Shown in pieces: positions 35,392-42,753 of a DNA stretch of 64,000 nucleotides; the first letter of the stretch is position 1; every line of letters begins with the position of its first letter. The DNA is from Leptospira paudalimensis. GTDB taxonomy: Bacteria; Spirochaetota; Leptospiria; Leptospirales; Leptospiraceae. The notes beneath the pieces were generated by a model. The model was not told where the DNA came from and did not search any database. It was given only the letters and a program-made list of their open reading frames with translations. Location: contig NZ_JAMQPR010000001.1 of assembly GCF_026151345.1 (NCBI RefSeq), positions 781,231 through 845,230 of the forward strand, given 5' to 3'. The position numbers were made by a program, and so were the translations under genes.

Positions 35392-36714
35392 TTGAAACAG
35401 TTTTTTATCATATTCTTATTCATTTCTGTTACCATTGTTACGGGTTATTATCTTTATGAAAATCAAAGGGAAGTTCCAATAGAAGAAGTGTTTCCTGGTA
35501 AAAATTGGGCAAAACCAATTCCTTCACTTCCCGATCTAAAAGGAGTTGGTGCACCGACTGCAAAAAACTGTGGGAATTGCCATACAGAAATTTATGAAGA
35601 GTGGAAACTTTCCACACATGCAAATGCTCTGAGTGATGTCCAATTTCAATCTGAATTAGCTAAATCAAGTTCACCCAAATGGATTTGTCTTAATTGCCAT
35701 ATTCCAGTCCAAAACCAAAGAGAAATGATTACGATCGCCTTACGTGGAGGAAATTATTTTGATCCAATTGAAGTCAGTAATCCAAATTTTAATCCTGAGA
35801 TGAAGGAGGAGGCCATTACTTGTGCAACATGCCATGTTCGAGTTGATAAAGAATCAAATCAAAGTTATGTGATTGGAGGATCAGGTGGGACATCTCCTCC
35901 CCATCCAGTTCAAATCAATCGTGAGTTTTTAAAAAATAGATGTAATGATTGCCATAATGAAACTTATACGCTTAATCAAAGTTTGGTTTGTTCTTTTCAA
36001 ACAGGGACTGAATTAAAAAAAACAAGTACGGACAAATCATGTGTTTCTTGTCACTTACCAGAGGTGAAACGATCATTCGTAAAATCTTCCCTCCATCGTC
36101 CTGTGCGAGTTGCTCACAGACATGGTTTTATAGGCGGGGGAGTTCCCAAACGATTTGATTTGTACAAAGAACAAATTCGTCTGGGATACAAACCAGGGCT
36201 TGTCCTTTCTCATTTTAAATGGGAAAATGGCAACATTCAGTTACAATTGCAAAATCAAAATGCAAACCATCATGTTACCTCCGGAGATCCAGAACGTTTT
36301 TATCGTTTTGTGATCGAGGGTATCGATCAGTTTGGAACCGTAATTTATAGGAATGAATCAAAAATTGGTCAAGAATGGGAGTGGTCACCAAAAGCAAAAA
36401 AAATCGGCGATTCACGTATCCCTTTCGGAGAGACGTTTAAATGGGAATTGTCATCGATTCCAAAATCAACTTTAATCACCAAATTACGTTTCCAAGCAAT
36501 CCACGTTCGTCTGAAAGATATCACTTCAGATTATATGGTTCAGTCTTCAAATGATGTCCCTGAAACTTATAGAAATAAAGTAAAACAAATTAAGGATATT
36601 TACCCTCATAGTTCCATCGTGATCGAAAGTATTTATGATGTAAAAAGCAAATCGAGGAAAGATACTCCTTTGGAAATTTTATTCAAAAGAAATGCAGAAC
36701 GAAGAGGAGAATAA
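35392..36714 (+). CDS. membrane-anchored pentahaem c-type cytochrome
   Basis: A 440-residue protein with an N-terminal hydrophobic anchor (about residues 3-20) and five CxxCH sites: CGNCH, CLNCH, CATCH, CNDCH and CVSCH. The CGNCHTEIYEEWKLSTHANAL pattern and the haem-free C-terminal half parallel the 26242-27468 cytochrome, so the two are probably paralogs. The likely start is the TTG at 35392, just after the rhodanese stop, because the hydrophobic segment begins there. Its 3' end overlaps the GT2 gene by 23 bases. It probably moves electrons on the periplasmic face of the inner membrane. Confidence 0.84.
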   Translation: MKQFFIIFLFISVTIVTGYYLYENQREVPIEEVFPGKNWAKPIPSLPDLKGVGAPTAKNCGNCHTEIYEEWKLSTHANALSDVQFQSELAKSSSPKWICLNCHIPVQNQREMITIALRGGNYFDPIEVSNPNFNPEMKEEAITCATCHVRVDKESNQSYVIGGSGGTSPPHPVQINREFLKNRCNDCHNETYTLNQSLVCSFQTGTELKKTSTDKSCVSCHLPEVKRSFVKSSLHRPVRVAHRHGFIGGGVPKRFDLYKEQIRLGYKPGLVLSHFKWENGNIQLQLQNQNANHHVTSGDPERFYRFVIEGIDQFGTVIYRNESKIGQEWEWSPKAKKIGDSRIPFGETFKWELSSIPKSTLITKLRFQAIHVRLKDITSDYMVQSSNDVPETYRNKVKQIKDIYPHSSIVIESIYDVKSKSRKDTPLEILFKRNAERRGE

Positions 36715-37417
36715 TATACTTTGTATCATTCCAGCAAGGGATGAAGAAGAAAGCATCGAACAGGCATTAAGTGGCCTACTTCAAAATTCAGGTTTATCAT
36801 CGAAAAATTTTCTTGTTGTGAACAATGCCTCAAAGGATGGGACGTTCTCCATTGTCAATCGAATGGGTATCAAAGTTTTGGACTGTCCTCAAATAGGTTA
36901 CGGAAATGCATGCCTTCTCGCATTAGATTGGATTCACAAAAATAAATGCCAACCTGAATATATCCTTTTTTGTGATGCAGATGGATCAGATGATCCAAAT
37001 GACATCCAAACACTCATTAAGACAATTCGCGAATCAAATTCTGATTTAGTAATCGGTTCTAGGACACTAGGAAATGCAGAAATGGGATCACTTTCTCCCA
37101 TTCAAATCTTTGGTAATGCTTTAACGTGTTTCCTTATCCGAATTTTTTTTTGGAGGCATTATACAGATATGGGACCTCTTAGGATCATCAGATACCAATC
37201 TTTATTGATTCTTGGAATGAAAGATACAACCTGGGGATGGAACATTGAGATGCATATTAAGGCATTACAAAAAAATATGAATGTGATTGAAATCCCTGTT
37301 CAATACCGAAAGAGGATTGCTGGAGTTTCCAAAATTTCAGGTACTCTCTCTATGTCACTTCGAGTTGGGAGTAAAATTCTTTATACATTTTTTAAATTAC
37401 TTTTTTTTGGTAAATGA
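36692..37417 (+). CDS. family 2 glycosyltransferase, polyprenyl-phosphate type
   Basis: A 241-residue cytoplasmic GT-A fold enzyme with IIPARDEEESIEQAL near the start, VVNNASKDGT and the metal-binding DADGSDDP (about 95-102). It resembles dolichyl/polyprenyl-phosphate mannose or glucose synthases. Such enzymes load a sugar on a lipid carrier, which GT-C enzymes then use on the outer face; a GT-C protein is encoded next. It overlaps the cytochrome gene by 23 bases, so it is in the same transcript. The sugar is unknown. Confidence 0.8.
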   Translation: MQNEEENNILCIIPARDEEESIEQALSGLLQNSGLSSKNFLVVNNASKDGTFSIVNRMGIKVLDCPQIGYGNACLLALDWIHKNKCQPEYILFCDADGSDDPNDIQTLIKTIRESNSDLVIGSRTLGNAEMGSLSPIQIFGNALTCFLIRIFFWRHYTDMGPLRIIRYQSLLILGMKDTTWGWNIEMHIKALQKNMNVIEIPVQYRKRIAGVSKISGTLSMSLRVGSKILYTFFKLLFFGK

Positions 37418-37433
37418 AAAACTTGGGAGGAAA

Positions 37434-38735
37434 ATGTTACTCTTTTACATTTATCCTTTTCTTTTGTTTTTTGTGGTAAATGGATTTGATCGAAATTCAT
37501 TTTTAATTGTTATCATTTCAGCAGTTATCTTAAGTTTGTATTTTTTCTTTTTAGGGAAAAAACTACACGTTTTTAAAAATCAGTTTATTTTATTATTTTT
37601 ATACAATGTTTTACTCCGTTGTATTGTTATGGGATCCACTCCTCATTTTAGTGACGATGTTTACCGGTATTTATTTGATGCAAAAATACTTTTAAATGGC
37701 CAATTTCCATATGAATTCACTCCAAGTGAGTGGATGAACCTTCATCCCAATACCAACGATGATTTAAACAGATTATATTCGAATATGAATAGTTCTCATT
37801 ATTACTCGGTGTATCCTTTGTTTTTACTTTTGTTTTTTATGATTGGTTCAGTTCTTAATTCATTTTTACATTCGATGTTTTTAGGCGTTCAGATCGTTTT
37901 TGTTTTGGTTGATTTGGTGAATTTGTCACTGATCAGGCGTTTTTTTCCAAAAGAATCGATGGAGTTTTATTGGGCTTATTTTGCAAATCCGATCATTCTC
38001 ATTGAAGGAATCTCTCAGATGCATCCTGAGATTTTACTTGTTCCTTGGGTATTAATCTTACTTCAAACCAAAAGTAATTGGAAACAAGGAATTTTTTTAA
38101 CACTGCTAACACAGCTGAAGTTTAACACGTTATTATTTGTATTTGGTTATCTAAAAGAGAAACGAAAAAAAATATATATATTAGTTGGAATTCTATTTTC
38201 CTTTATCATCTGGAAACTGACTGTATTTGCAAATTTAGAATCACAAGGCAGTAAGGGGATTGGGTTGTTTTTTCATTCCTTCCGTTTTGCTGGCCTTTTG
38301 GAGCCTTTTCTTTATTTTATATTGAAGCAGATAGGGCATGCATACTTATCAGGATTTATTTCGTTGTCTTTGTGTGGTCTCCTTTTTTTCTGTTTCATCT
38401 TTAATCAAAATTTTCGTAACTTCCCTGTGGAAAAACGATTGTTTGTTTTATACTTTTGCTTTATGTTAATGTCGCCCGTCATTCACCCTTGGTATTGGAT
38501 TTTATTCATTCTACTAGGAGTGGTAAATCGGATACATCTACTGTGGCAGTCATTACTCGTATTCCTTACTTTCTTATCATATCTGATTTACGTTTCTGAG
38601 AATTATTTTTACTTATATTGGGCTCTATCTTTTGTAGTTATAGGTTTATATGGAATCAAAGAAATTGATTATTTTCGCAAAACAACCAATCCAGGGACAA
38701 GTGAAAACTCGTTTAGCAAAGACACTCGGCGATAA
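37434..38735 (+). CDS. GT-C-type membrane glycosyltransferase
   Basis: A 433-residue polytopic membrane protein with about ten to eleven helices and the motif HFSDDVYRYLFDAKILL (about 65-81), an Asp-Asp element in the first outer loop like that of the 32552-33844 protein. The ATG at 37434 follows a GGGAGG site; open frame upstream of this runs inside the GT2 gene and is not used. It likely takes sugar from a polyprenyl carrier made by the preceding GT2. The next gene begins inside its 3' end. Confidence 0.68.
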   Translation: MLLFYIYPFLLFFVVNGFDRNSFLIVIISAVILSLYFFFLGKKLHVFKNQFILLFLYNVLLRCIVMGSTPHFSDDVYRYLFDAKILLNGQFPYEFTPSEWMNLHPNTNDDLNRLYSNMNSSHYYSVYPLFLLLFFMIGSVLNSFLHSMFLGVQIVFVLVDLVNLSLIRRFFPKESMEFYWAYFANPIILIEGISQMHPEILLVPWVLILLQTKSNWKQGIFLTLLTQLKFNTLLFVFGYLKEKRKKIYILVGILFSFIIWKLTVFANLESQGSKGIGLFFHSFRFAGLLEPFLYFILKQIGHAYLSGFISLSLCGLLFFCFIFNQNFRNFPVEKRLFVLYFCFMLMSPVIHPWYWILFILLGVVNRIHLLWQSLLVFLTFLSYLIYVSENYFYLYWALSFVVIGLYGIKEIDYFRKTTNPGTSENSFSKDTRR

Positions 38736-39252
38736 AACTACTTTAGATATCTATAAGAAATTATTACACATCACAGAGGACATCACTACGAAACTAAACA
38801 TTTCGAAGACTGTTTATTGGGACCAAATACCAAATCAAACAAATTCCTATTTTAAGAATGGGTATTCTTTTAAAGTACAATCCCAAGGTGACCTGGGTAA
38901 AAAAATGCAGGATGCTTTTCGGGAAGAATTTGGTGAGTCTTTTAAAAAAATTTTGATTATTGGAACAGATTGTCCCTATTTAACGGAAGCAATTTTTCAG
39001 GATGCATTTCTTGCATTAGAAAATTCGGATATTGTCATTGGTCCAGCAAAAGACGGAGGATACTATTTATTAGGTATGAATGAATTATATCCTTCTCTGT
39101 TTGAGGAGATTCCATGGAGTACGGAACTTGTATTCGCTTTAACCATTAAAAAAAGTAAGGAACTTAACCTAAGTGTCTCAATTTTACCCGAATTAAATGA
39201 TATCGATACTGAGAAAGATTGGTTAGAATGGGAAGAGAAAATTAACCAATAG
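38650..39252 (+). CDS. TIGR04282/DUF2064 family glycosyltransferase-like protein
   Basis: A 200-residue protein with the family start IIFAKQPIQGQVKTRLAK, the middle ILIIGTDCPYLT, and IVIGPAKDGGYYLLG near residue 140. This is the nucleotide-sugar transferase-like TIGR04282 (DUF2064) family, named from arsenosugar gene clusters but present in many others. No arsenic methyltransferase or radical-SAM partner is present here, so arsenosugar synthesis is not supported. It starts inside the GT-C gene (86-base overlap) and its 3' end overlaps the convergent OmpA-like gene by 11 bases. Confidence 0.8.
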   Translation: MESKKLIIFAKQPIQGQVKTRLAKTLGDKTTLDIYKKLLHITEDITTKLNISKTVYWDQIPNQTNSYFKNGYSFKVQSQGDLGKKMQDAFREEFGESFKKILIIGTDCPYLTEAIFQDAFLALENSDIVIGPAKDGGYYLLGMNELYPSLFEEIPWSTELVFALTIKKSKELNLSVSILPELNDIDTEKDWLEWEEKINQ

Positions 39253-39721
39253 GTTGTAGTAAAATTTCAACTCTTCGATTCAGAGCTTCATGTTCTTTTG
39301 TTTGGTTTGGAGATTTGGAGTTTCCATAGAAAAGTCGCCTAATTTGGTTAGGTTCAACAGAGTGGATGAGTAAAAAACGTTCCACTTCTAATGATCGTTT
39401 TTCACTGATCAATACATTCTCTTTGTTTGTTTTTCCTTCCACTGCATGGGCACTGATCAAAATCTCATAGTTTCGATTTTTGAATAAAAAATCTGCGACT
39501 GATTGTAGTCGAACTTGGTCTTGTTTAGGAATTAAATTGGATTTTTTTGAAAAATAAATTGTGAATTGAGTAACGTCTGTTTGTTTTTCGGTTTTTTTAT
39601 ATGGGTTTTCGAAAATGACACCTTCTTCTGCTATCAAATCTGGGAATGGCAAAGATAAATATTGAACAGTGTAAGTTAACAAAATGCAGACTAGTACTTT
39701 GTTGGTTTTAAGAAGATGCAT
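39242..39721 (-). CDS. OmpA-like domain protein
   Basis: A 159-residue secreted protein with a signal peptide (about 1-30) and a C-terminal OmpA-like peptidoglycan-binding domain. That domain shows TQFTIYFSKKSNLIPKQDQ near residue 52, a strand-helix pattern, and a final part NQIRRLFYGNSKSP then NRRVEILLQP. The domain holds diaminopimelate-containing peptidoglycan in related proteins. It has no barrel. It lies opposite the TIGR04282 gene and shares a roughly 100-base divergent region with lpxD. Confidence 0.78.
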   Translation of the reverse strand: MHLLKTNKVLVCILLTYTVQYLSLPFPDLIAEEGVIFENPYKKTEKQTDVTQFTIYFSKKSNLIPKQDQVRLQSVADFLFKNRNYEILISAHAVEGKTNKENVLISEKRSLEVERFLLIHSVEPNQIRRLFYGNSKSPNQTKEHEALNRRVEILLQPIG

Positions 39722-39823
39722 ATAATTAATTTCGGTAAGTTTCTAATTTTTCAGAAGATAGGGATTAAAAATTATGATTGAAATATGTCCCTTCTCGTAA
39801 TTTTTCTCATCTAAGGGTTGAAT

Positions 39824-40843
39824 ATGAAACTGAAAGAGTTAGCAGAACGTTTAAATGCAAAATTCACTGGTAATGGTGATTTGGAAGTGAATGGCATAAA
39901 AGACTTAGAGCATCATACAGCAGTTGATCCGAATAGCATCTATTATGTGGCCTCAAAAAAGTATTTAAATAAACATCAAAAAGCAAGTGATGTTCAAATT
40001 GCTCTGACAATTGATTCATTAGCATCATCCTTTCCCAACGCTATCATTGTTCCCGAAGAAGGTAGCAAAGTAAAATTCATTCAAGTGATTTCTTTATTTG
40101 AAAAGAAGCCGATGATTCAATCTTCTGTTTCTAGTAAAGCAAGTATCCATCCCACTGCTAAGATCGGTAAAAATGTAACTATCATGGATTTTGTTGTCAT
40201 CCAAGAGAATGTAGTTGTTGGAGATAACGTGGTATTATTTCCGAATGTTGTATTAGAACCAAATGTAGAAGTTGGAGATGAATCAGTAATCAAATCTGGT
40301 GTTGTCATTTATTATAATTGTAAAATAGGAAAAAGAAATTTGATCCATTCGAATACTGTGATAGGTGCCGATGGATTTGGGTTTTATGATTATGCAGGTG
40401 TTCGTTACAAAGTACCTCAAATAGGAAATGTGATTATTGGTGATGATGTGGAGATGGGTGCACACTGTACGGTAGATAGGGCTGCCTTAGAATCAACAAC
40501 CATAGGTAATTTTACAAAATTTGATGACCATGTTCACGTTGGTCATAATTGCCGTGTTGGTAATTATGTTTATATTGCGGGTGCAACAGTTCTAGCAGGA
40601 TCGGTTACGATCGAAGATGGATGTTTTTTAGCAGGACAATCTGCTGTCGCAGAACACCTAACGATGAAAAAAGGATCTATTCTTTTGGGTTTATCTGGAC
40701 TAACGGAAGACTCAAAGGAAAAAACTGCGTATTTCGGAATCCCTGCAAGGCCTGCGCTTGAAATGCATAGAATCCATACTTCATTGCCTTTATTACCAGA
40801 ACTAGTAAAAGACTATGCTAAACGAAAAAACTCTGAAAAGTAA
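39824..40843 (+). CDS. lpxD: UDP-3-O-acylglucosamine N-acyltransferase
   Basis: Transfers a 3-hydroxyacyl chain from ACP to UDP-3-O-acyl-glucosamine in lipid A synthesis. The 339-residue protein has an N-terminal uridine-binding domain (about 1-100), then a left-handed beta-helix of hexapeptide repeats (IHPTAKIGKNVTI, VVVGDNVVLF and so on), with the likely catalytic His in DDHVHVGHNCRVG. The C-terminal helix is present. The ATG at 39824 fits the AAGGG site at 39813-39817 better than the TTG two codons earlier, which touches that site. Many Leptospira encode more than one LpxD-like protein. Confidence 0.93.
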   Translation: MKLKELAERLNAKFTGNGDLEVNGIKDLEHHTAVDPNSIYYVASKKYLNKHQKASDVQIALTIDSLASSFPNAIIVPEEGSKVKFIQVISLFEKKPMIQSSVSSKASIHPTAKIGKNVTIMDFVVIQENVVVGDNVVLFPNVVLEPNVEVGDESVIKSGVVIYYNCKIGKRNLIHSNTVIGADGFGFYDYAGVRYKVPQIGNVIIGDDVEMGAHCTVDRAALESTTIGNFTKFDDHVHVGHNCRVGNYVYIAGATVLAGSVTIEDGCFLAGQSAVAEHLTMKKGSILLGLSGLTEDSKEKTAYFGIPARPALEMHRIHTSLPLLPELVKDYAKRKNSEK

Positions 40844-40850
40844 AAAGGGA

Positions 40851-41270
40851 TTAAGATTCTAAAATCTTTTTTAAAGACTGTAGATTCTCAATCATTTGTG
40901 ATTTAAGATTCATTTTCACAAGGCCTTCACTCAATTGGAAGAGGCCTTTCAGTTCCATTTTGTCAGAAACGCTGATGGAACAAAATGAACCATTCTCAGA
41001 AAATTCATATCGATCAGTGAAATTCATTCCATTTGCTGTGCAACTTGCAACAATCAATTTGTTTTCCACTATTTCGTTGATTTTATAAGTTTCGTTTAAT
41101 TTAAAAATTCCCAAATCGATTTGGATTTTGTATTCTGTGGCGTCTTGGTTCGTTGCTTTGGCTTCGTGTATGCTTTTGTTATAAAAAATTTGATTTTCCA
41201 TGTTGCGAACATATGCAAATACTTCTGCAACCGGTTTCTGAATGATTGTGTCTACTTTTGTTTCTATCAT
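40851..41270 (-). CDS. SRPBCC/polyketide-cyclase-like protein
   Basis: A 139-residue protein of the START-like SRPBCC fold. It begins IETKVDTIIQKPVAEVFAYV, the family's first strand and helix, continues with alternating strands, and ends with a long helix (LVKMNLKSQMIENLQSLKKILES). The fold forms a hydrophobic pocket for a small ligand. No catalytic residues can be assigned. It begins directly after the stop of the ArsC-like gene, and the three genes 41854 to 40851 form a compact minus-strand group. Confidence 0.75.
   Translation of the reverse strand: MIETKVDTIIQKPVAEVFAYVRNMENQIFYNKSIHEAKATNQDATEYKIQIDLGIFKLNETYKINEIVENKLIVASCTANGMNFTDRYEFSENGSFCSISVSDKMELKGLFQLSEGLVKMNLKSQMIENLQSLKKILES
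40853..40872 (+). terminator. weak terminator between lpxD and the convergent gene
   Basis: AAGATT (40853-40858) and AATCTT (40863-40868) form a 6-bp AT-rich stem followed by TTTT. It sits 9 bases after the lpxD stop, inside the last codons of the opposing gene. The stem is weak, so the call is tentative. Confidence 0.35.
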
Positions 41271-41618
41271 TTATTTTTTGGAATCAATAATCCACTGTTT
41301 CCAAATATCAGGAACAAATCCAATTGTAGCTTTTTTACCATCTCTAACAATGGGGGTTTTAAACAGAAGGGGATTTGTTAATAATGCCTCTTCCTTATCG
41401 TATAACATGTATTTTAAGTTTTTATCTTCGTAAACTTTAGATTCGGTATCGATCAAATCATCCAAGCTGACACTTCCAAGAATGGATCTGAGTTCCCCTT
41501 TGCTCATTTCTTTTTCTTGTAAGTTGATAAATTGAAAAGGAATACGTCTCTCCTGAAAGAAGAGTTGTGCCTTTTTAGAATCTTTGCATTTTTTTGTGCC
41601 GAAGATCTGGAGGTTCAT
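41271..41618 (-). CDS. ArsC/Spx family thioredoxin-fold protein
   Basis: A 115-residue protein of the ArsC/Spx/YffB family: MNLQIFGTKKCKDSKKAQLFF, then TPIVRDGKKATIGF. The single N-terminal cysteine (Cys11, in KKCKDSKKA) is followed by Lys-Asp-Ser where Spx has a second Cys two residues later, so it is of the one-cysteine type. The family includes arsenate reductases using glutathione and proteins of unknown role, so I do not call it an arsenate reductase. It overlaps the preceding gene by an ATGA junction. Confidence 0.8.
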   Translation of the reverse strand: MNLQIFGTKKCKDSKKAQLFFQERRIPFQFINLQEKEMSKGELRSILGSVSLDDLIDTESKVYEDKNLKYMLYDKEEALLTNPLLFKTPIVRDGKKATIGFVPDIWKQWIIDSKK

Positions 41619-41854
41619 CCAAAGATTGACTTTTTGAATTCTTCTAGTAATGGTTCTGATCCAGATAACATCAATTCAATTTGATCTTTATCCAAATCAT
41701 ACATAACATGTGCTTGTAAAAACAATGTAAACTCTTCAGCGGAAACTTTTTTTGCATCGAAGTTTTCCTTTAGAAAGTTATACCAAGCAGCCAATATGAC
41801 CTTTTGGTGGGCCAATTCTTTGATACCGATGGTAATGATTTTTGGGGATTTCAT
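41615..41854 (-). CDS. small helical protein of unknown function
   Basis: A 79-residue acidic protein without a signal or membrane segment. It contains VILAAWYNFLKENFDAKKVSA and DLDKDQIELMLSGSEPLLEEF, which look helical. I recognise no family. Its stop overlaps the ArsC-like start by ATGA, which supports it as a real gene and suggests joint expression with that gene and the SRPBCC gene. Confidence 0.6.
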   Translation of the reverse strand: MKSPKIITIGIKELAHQKVILAAWYNFLKENFDAKKVSAEEFTLFLQAHVMYDLDKDQIELMLSGSEPLLEEFKKSIFG

Positions 41855-41893
41855 GTAATTTTCTTAAAGAATTTCATCCTTTCTTTGGGATCG

Positions 41894-42718
41894 TCAATCC
41901 AAAAACCTTTGGAAGGCTGAAAAATACAATGTCCATGCACCTGTGTTCATATCTAACCGCCGAAATGTTTGTGCAGTGCTCACAGTCGCATCAATAATTC
42001 TTGTATCATCAATGACTCCCACTCGACCATCTGCCCGAATGTAAAAACTTGAAGTTTCTCCGTTATAATTCCCACTAAATTTATCAATTGCGATGTGATG
42101 GTATCCAATTCCAATCTGGAAAAAAGTATTTTCGTATAACCTGCGATTGATGGCAGTTTCAACGCGATAAACAAGTCCACTCCCTCTGAGCCTACCTCTT
42201 TGGTTAAAATATTGTGTATTGGGAAGTGGTTCTCCAATGGAATACCCACGAATATTCCAATCAGCAGAAGTAAAGCCCATTCCCACTCCATTTTCCCACT
42301 CCCAATTTCGCATGATCGGCATAGAAAAATGATACATCCCAAGGACATGATAGGAATAAATTTCGGAATTCAATTTTGTGTAGTATAAATCACTTGTAAC
42401 TTCGGTTAGTTGTAGGATTTGCCAATCATTTCTCCCGACATAAAAACCAACTCGATTTCTTGAATCTAATAAAAATCTTACAAATCCTTCATATAGATTG
42501 GTTGTTTTCCCACCTTTGAGGTTTACATCGGAAAAAACAAGAGGGTTAAACGTGGATGAAAATTGTCTTAAGTCACCATCGAACCTTCCAGGGATTCTTT
42601 CTCCAGCACCATATCGCATCCCCACTTCAATTCCAGAAGGTTCTGCTGTAAGGCCCCCACTTGTCAGAATGGAAATTAGAAAAACAGGAAACGAAAGGAT
42701 TACAATACATCTTGACAT
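41894..42718 (-). CDS. putative outer-membrane protein
   Basis: A 274-residue secreted protein with a signal peptide (about residues 1-25, ending SGGLTA). Short amphipathic strands rich in Tyr, Arg and Gly follow, such as GIEVGMRYGAGERIPG, RVGFYVGRNDW and NTFFQIGIGYHHIAI, and the protein ends in AWTLYFSAFQRFLD. It looks like a small outer-membrane barrel. I start it at 42718 because the longer frame to 42763 would run into the divergent symporter/PSD gene and the signal peptide begins here. No known family is assigned. Confidence 0.65.
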   Translation of the reverse strand: MSRCIVILSFPVFLISILTSGGLTAEPSGIEVGMRYGAGERIPGRFDGDLRQFSSTFNPLVFSDVNLKGGKTTNLYEGFVRFLLDSRNRVGFYVGRNDWQILQLTEVTSDLYYTKLNSEIYSYHVLGMYHFSMPIMRNWEWENGVGMGFTSADWNIRGYSIGEPLPNTQYFNQRGRLRGSGLVYRVETAINRRLYENTFFQIGIGYHHIAIDKFSGNYNGETSSFYIRADGRVGVIDDTRIIDATVSTAQTFRRLDMNTGAWTLYFSAFQRFLD

Positions 42719-42753
42719 AACAATTTCATCCAATTTCGTGAGGAAGAACCTAT

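Noticed and set aside
38650..41618. Arsenosugar gene cluster (TIGR04282 protein plus an ArsC-like protein)
   Set aside because: No ArsM methyltransferase or ArsS radical-SAM gene is present, the two genes are on opposite strands, and both families have wider roles.
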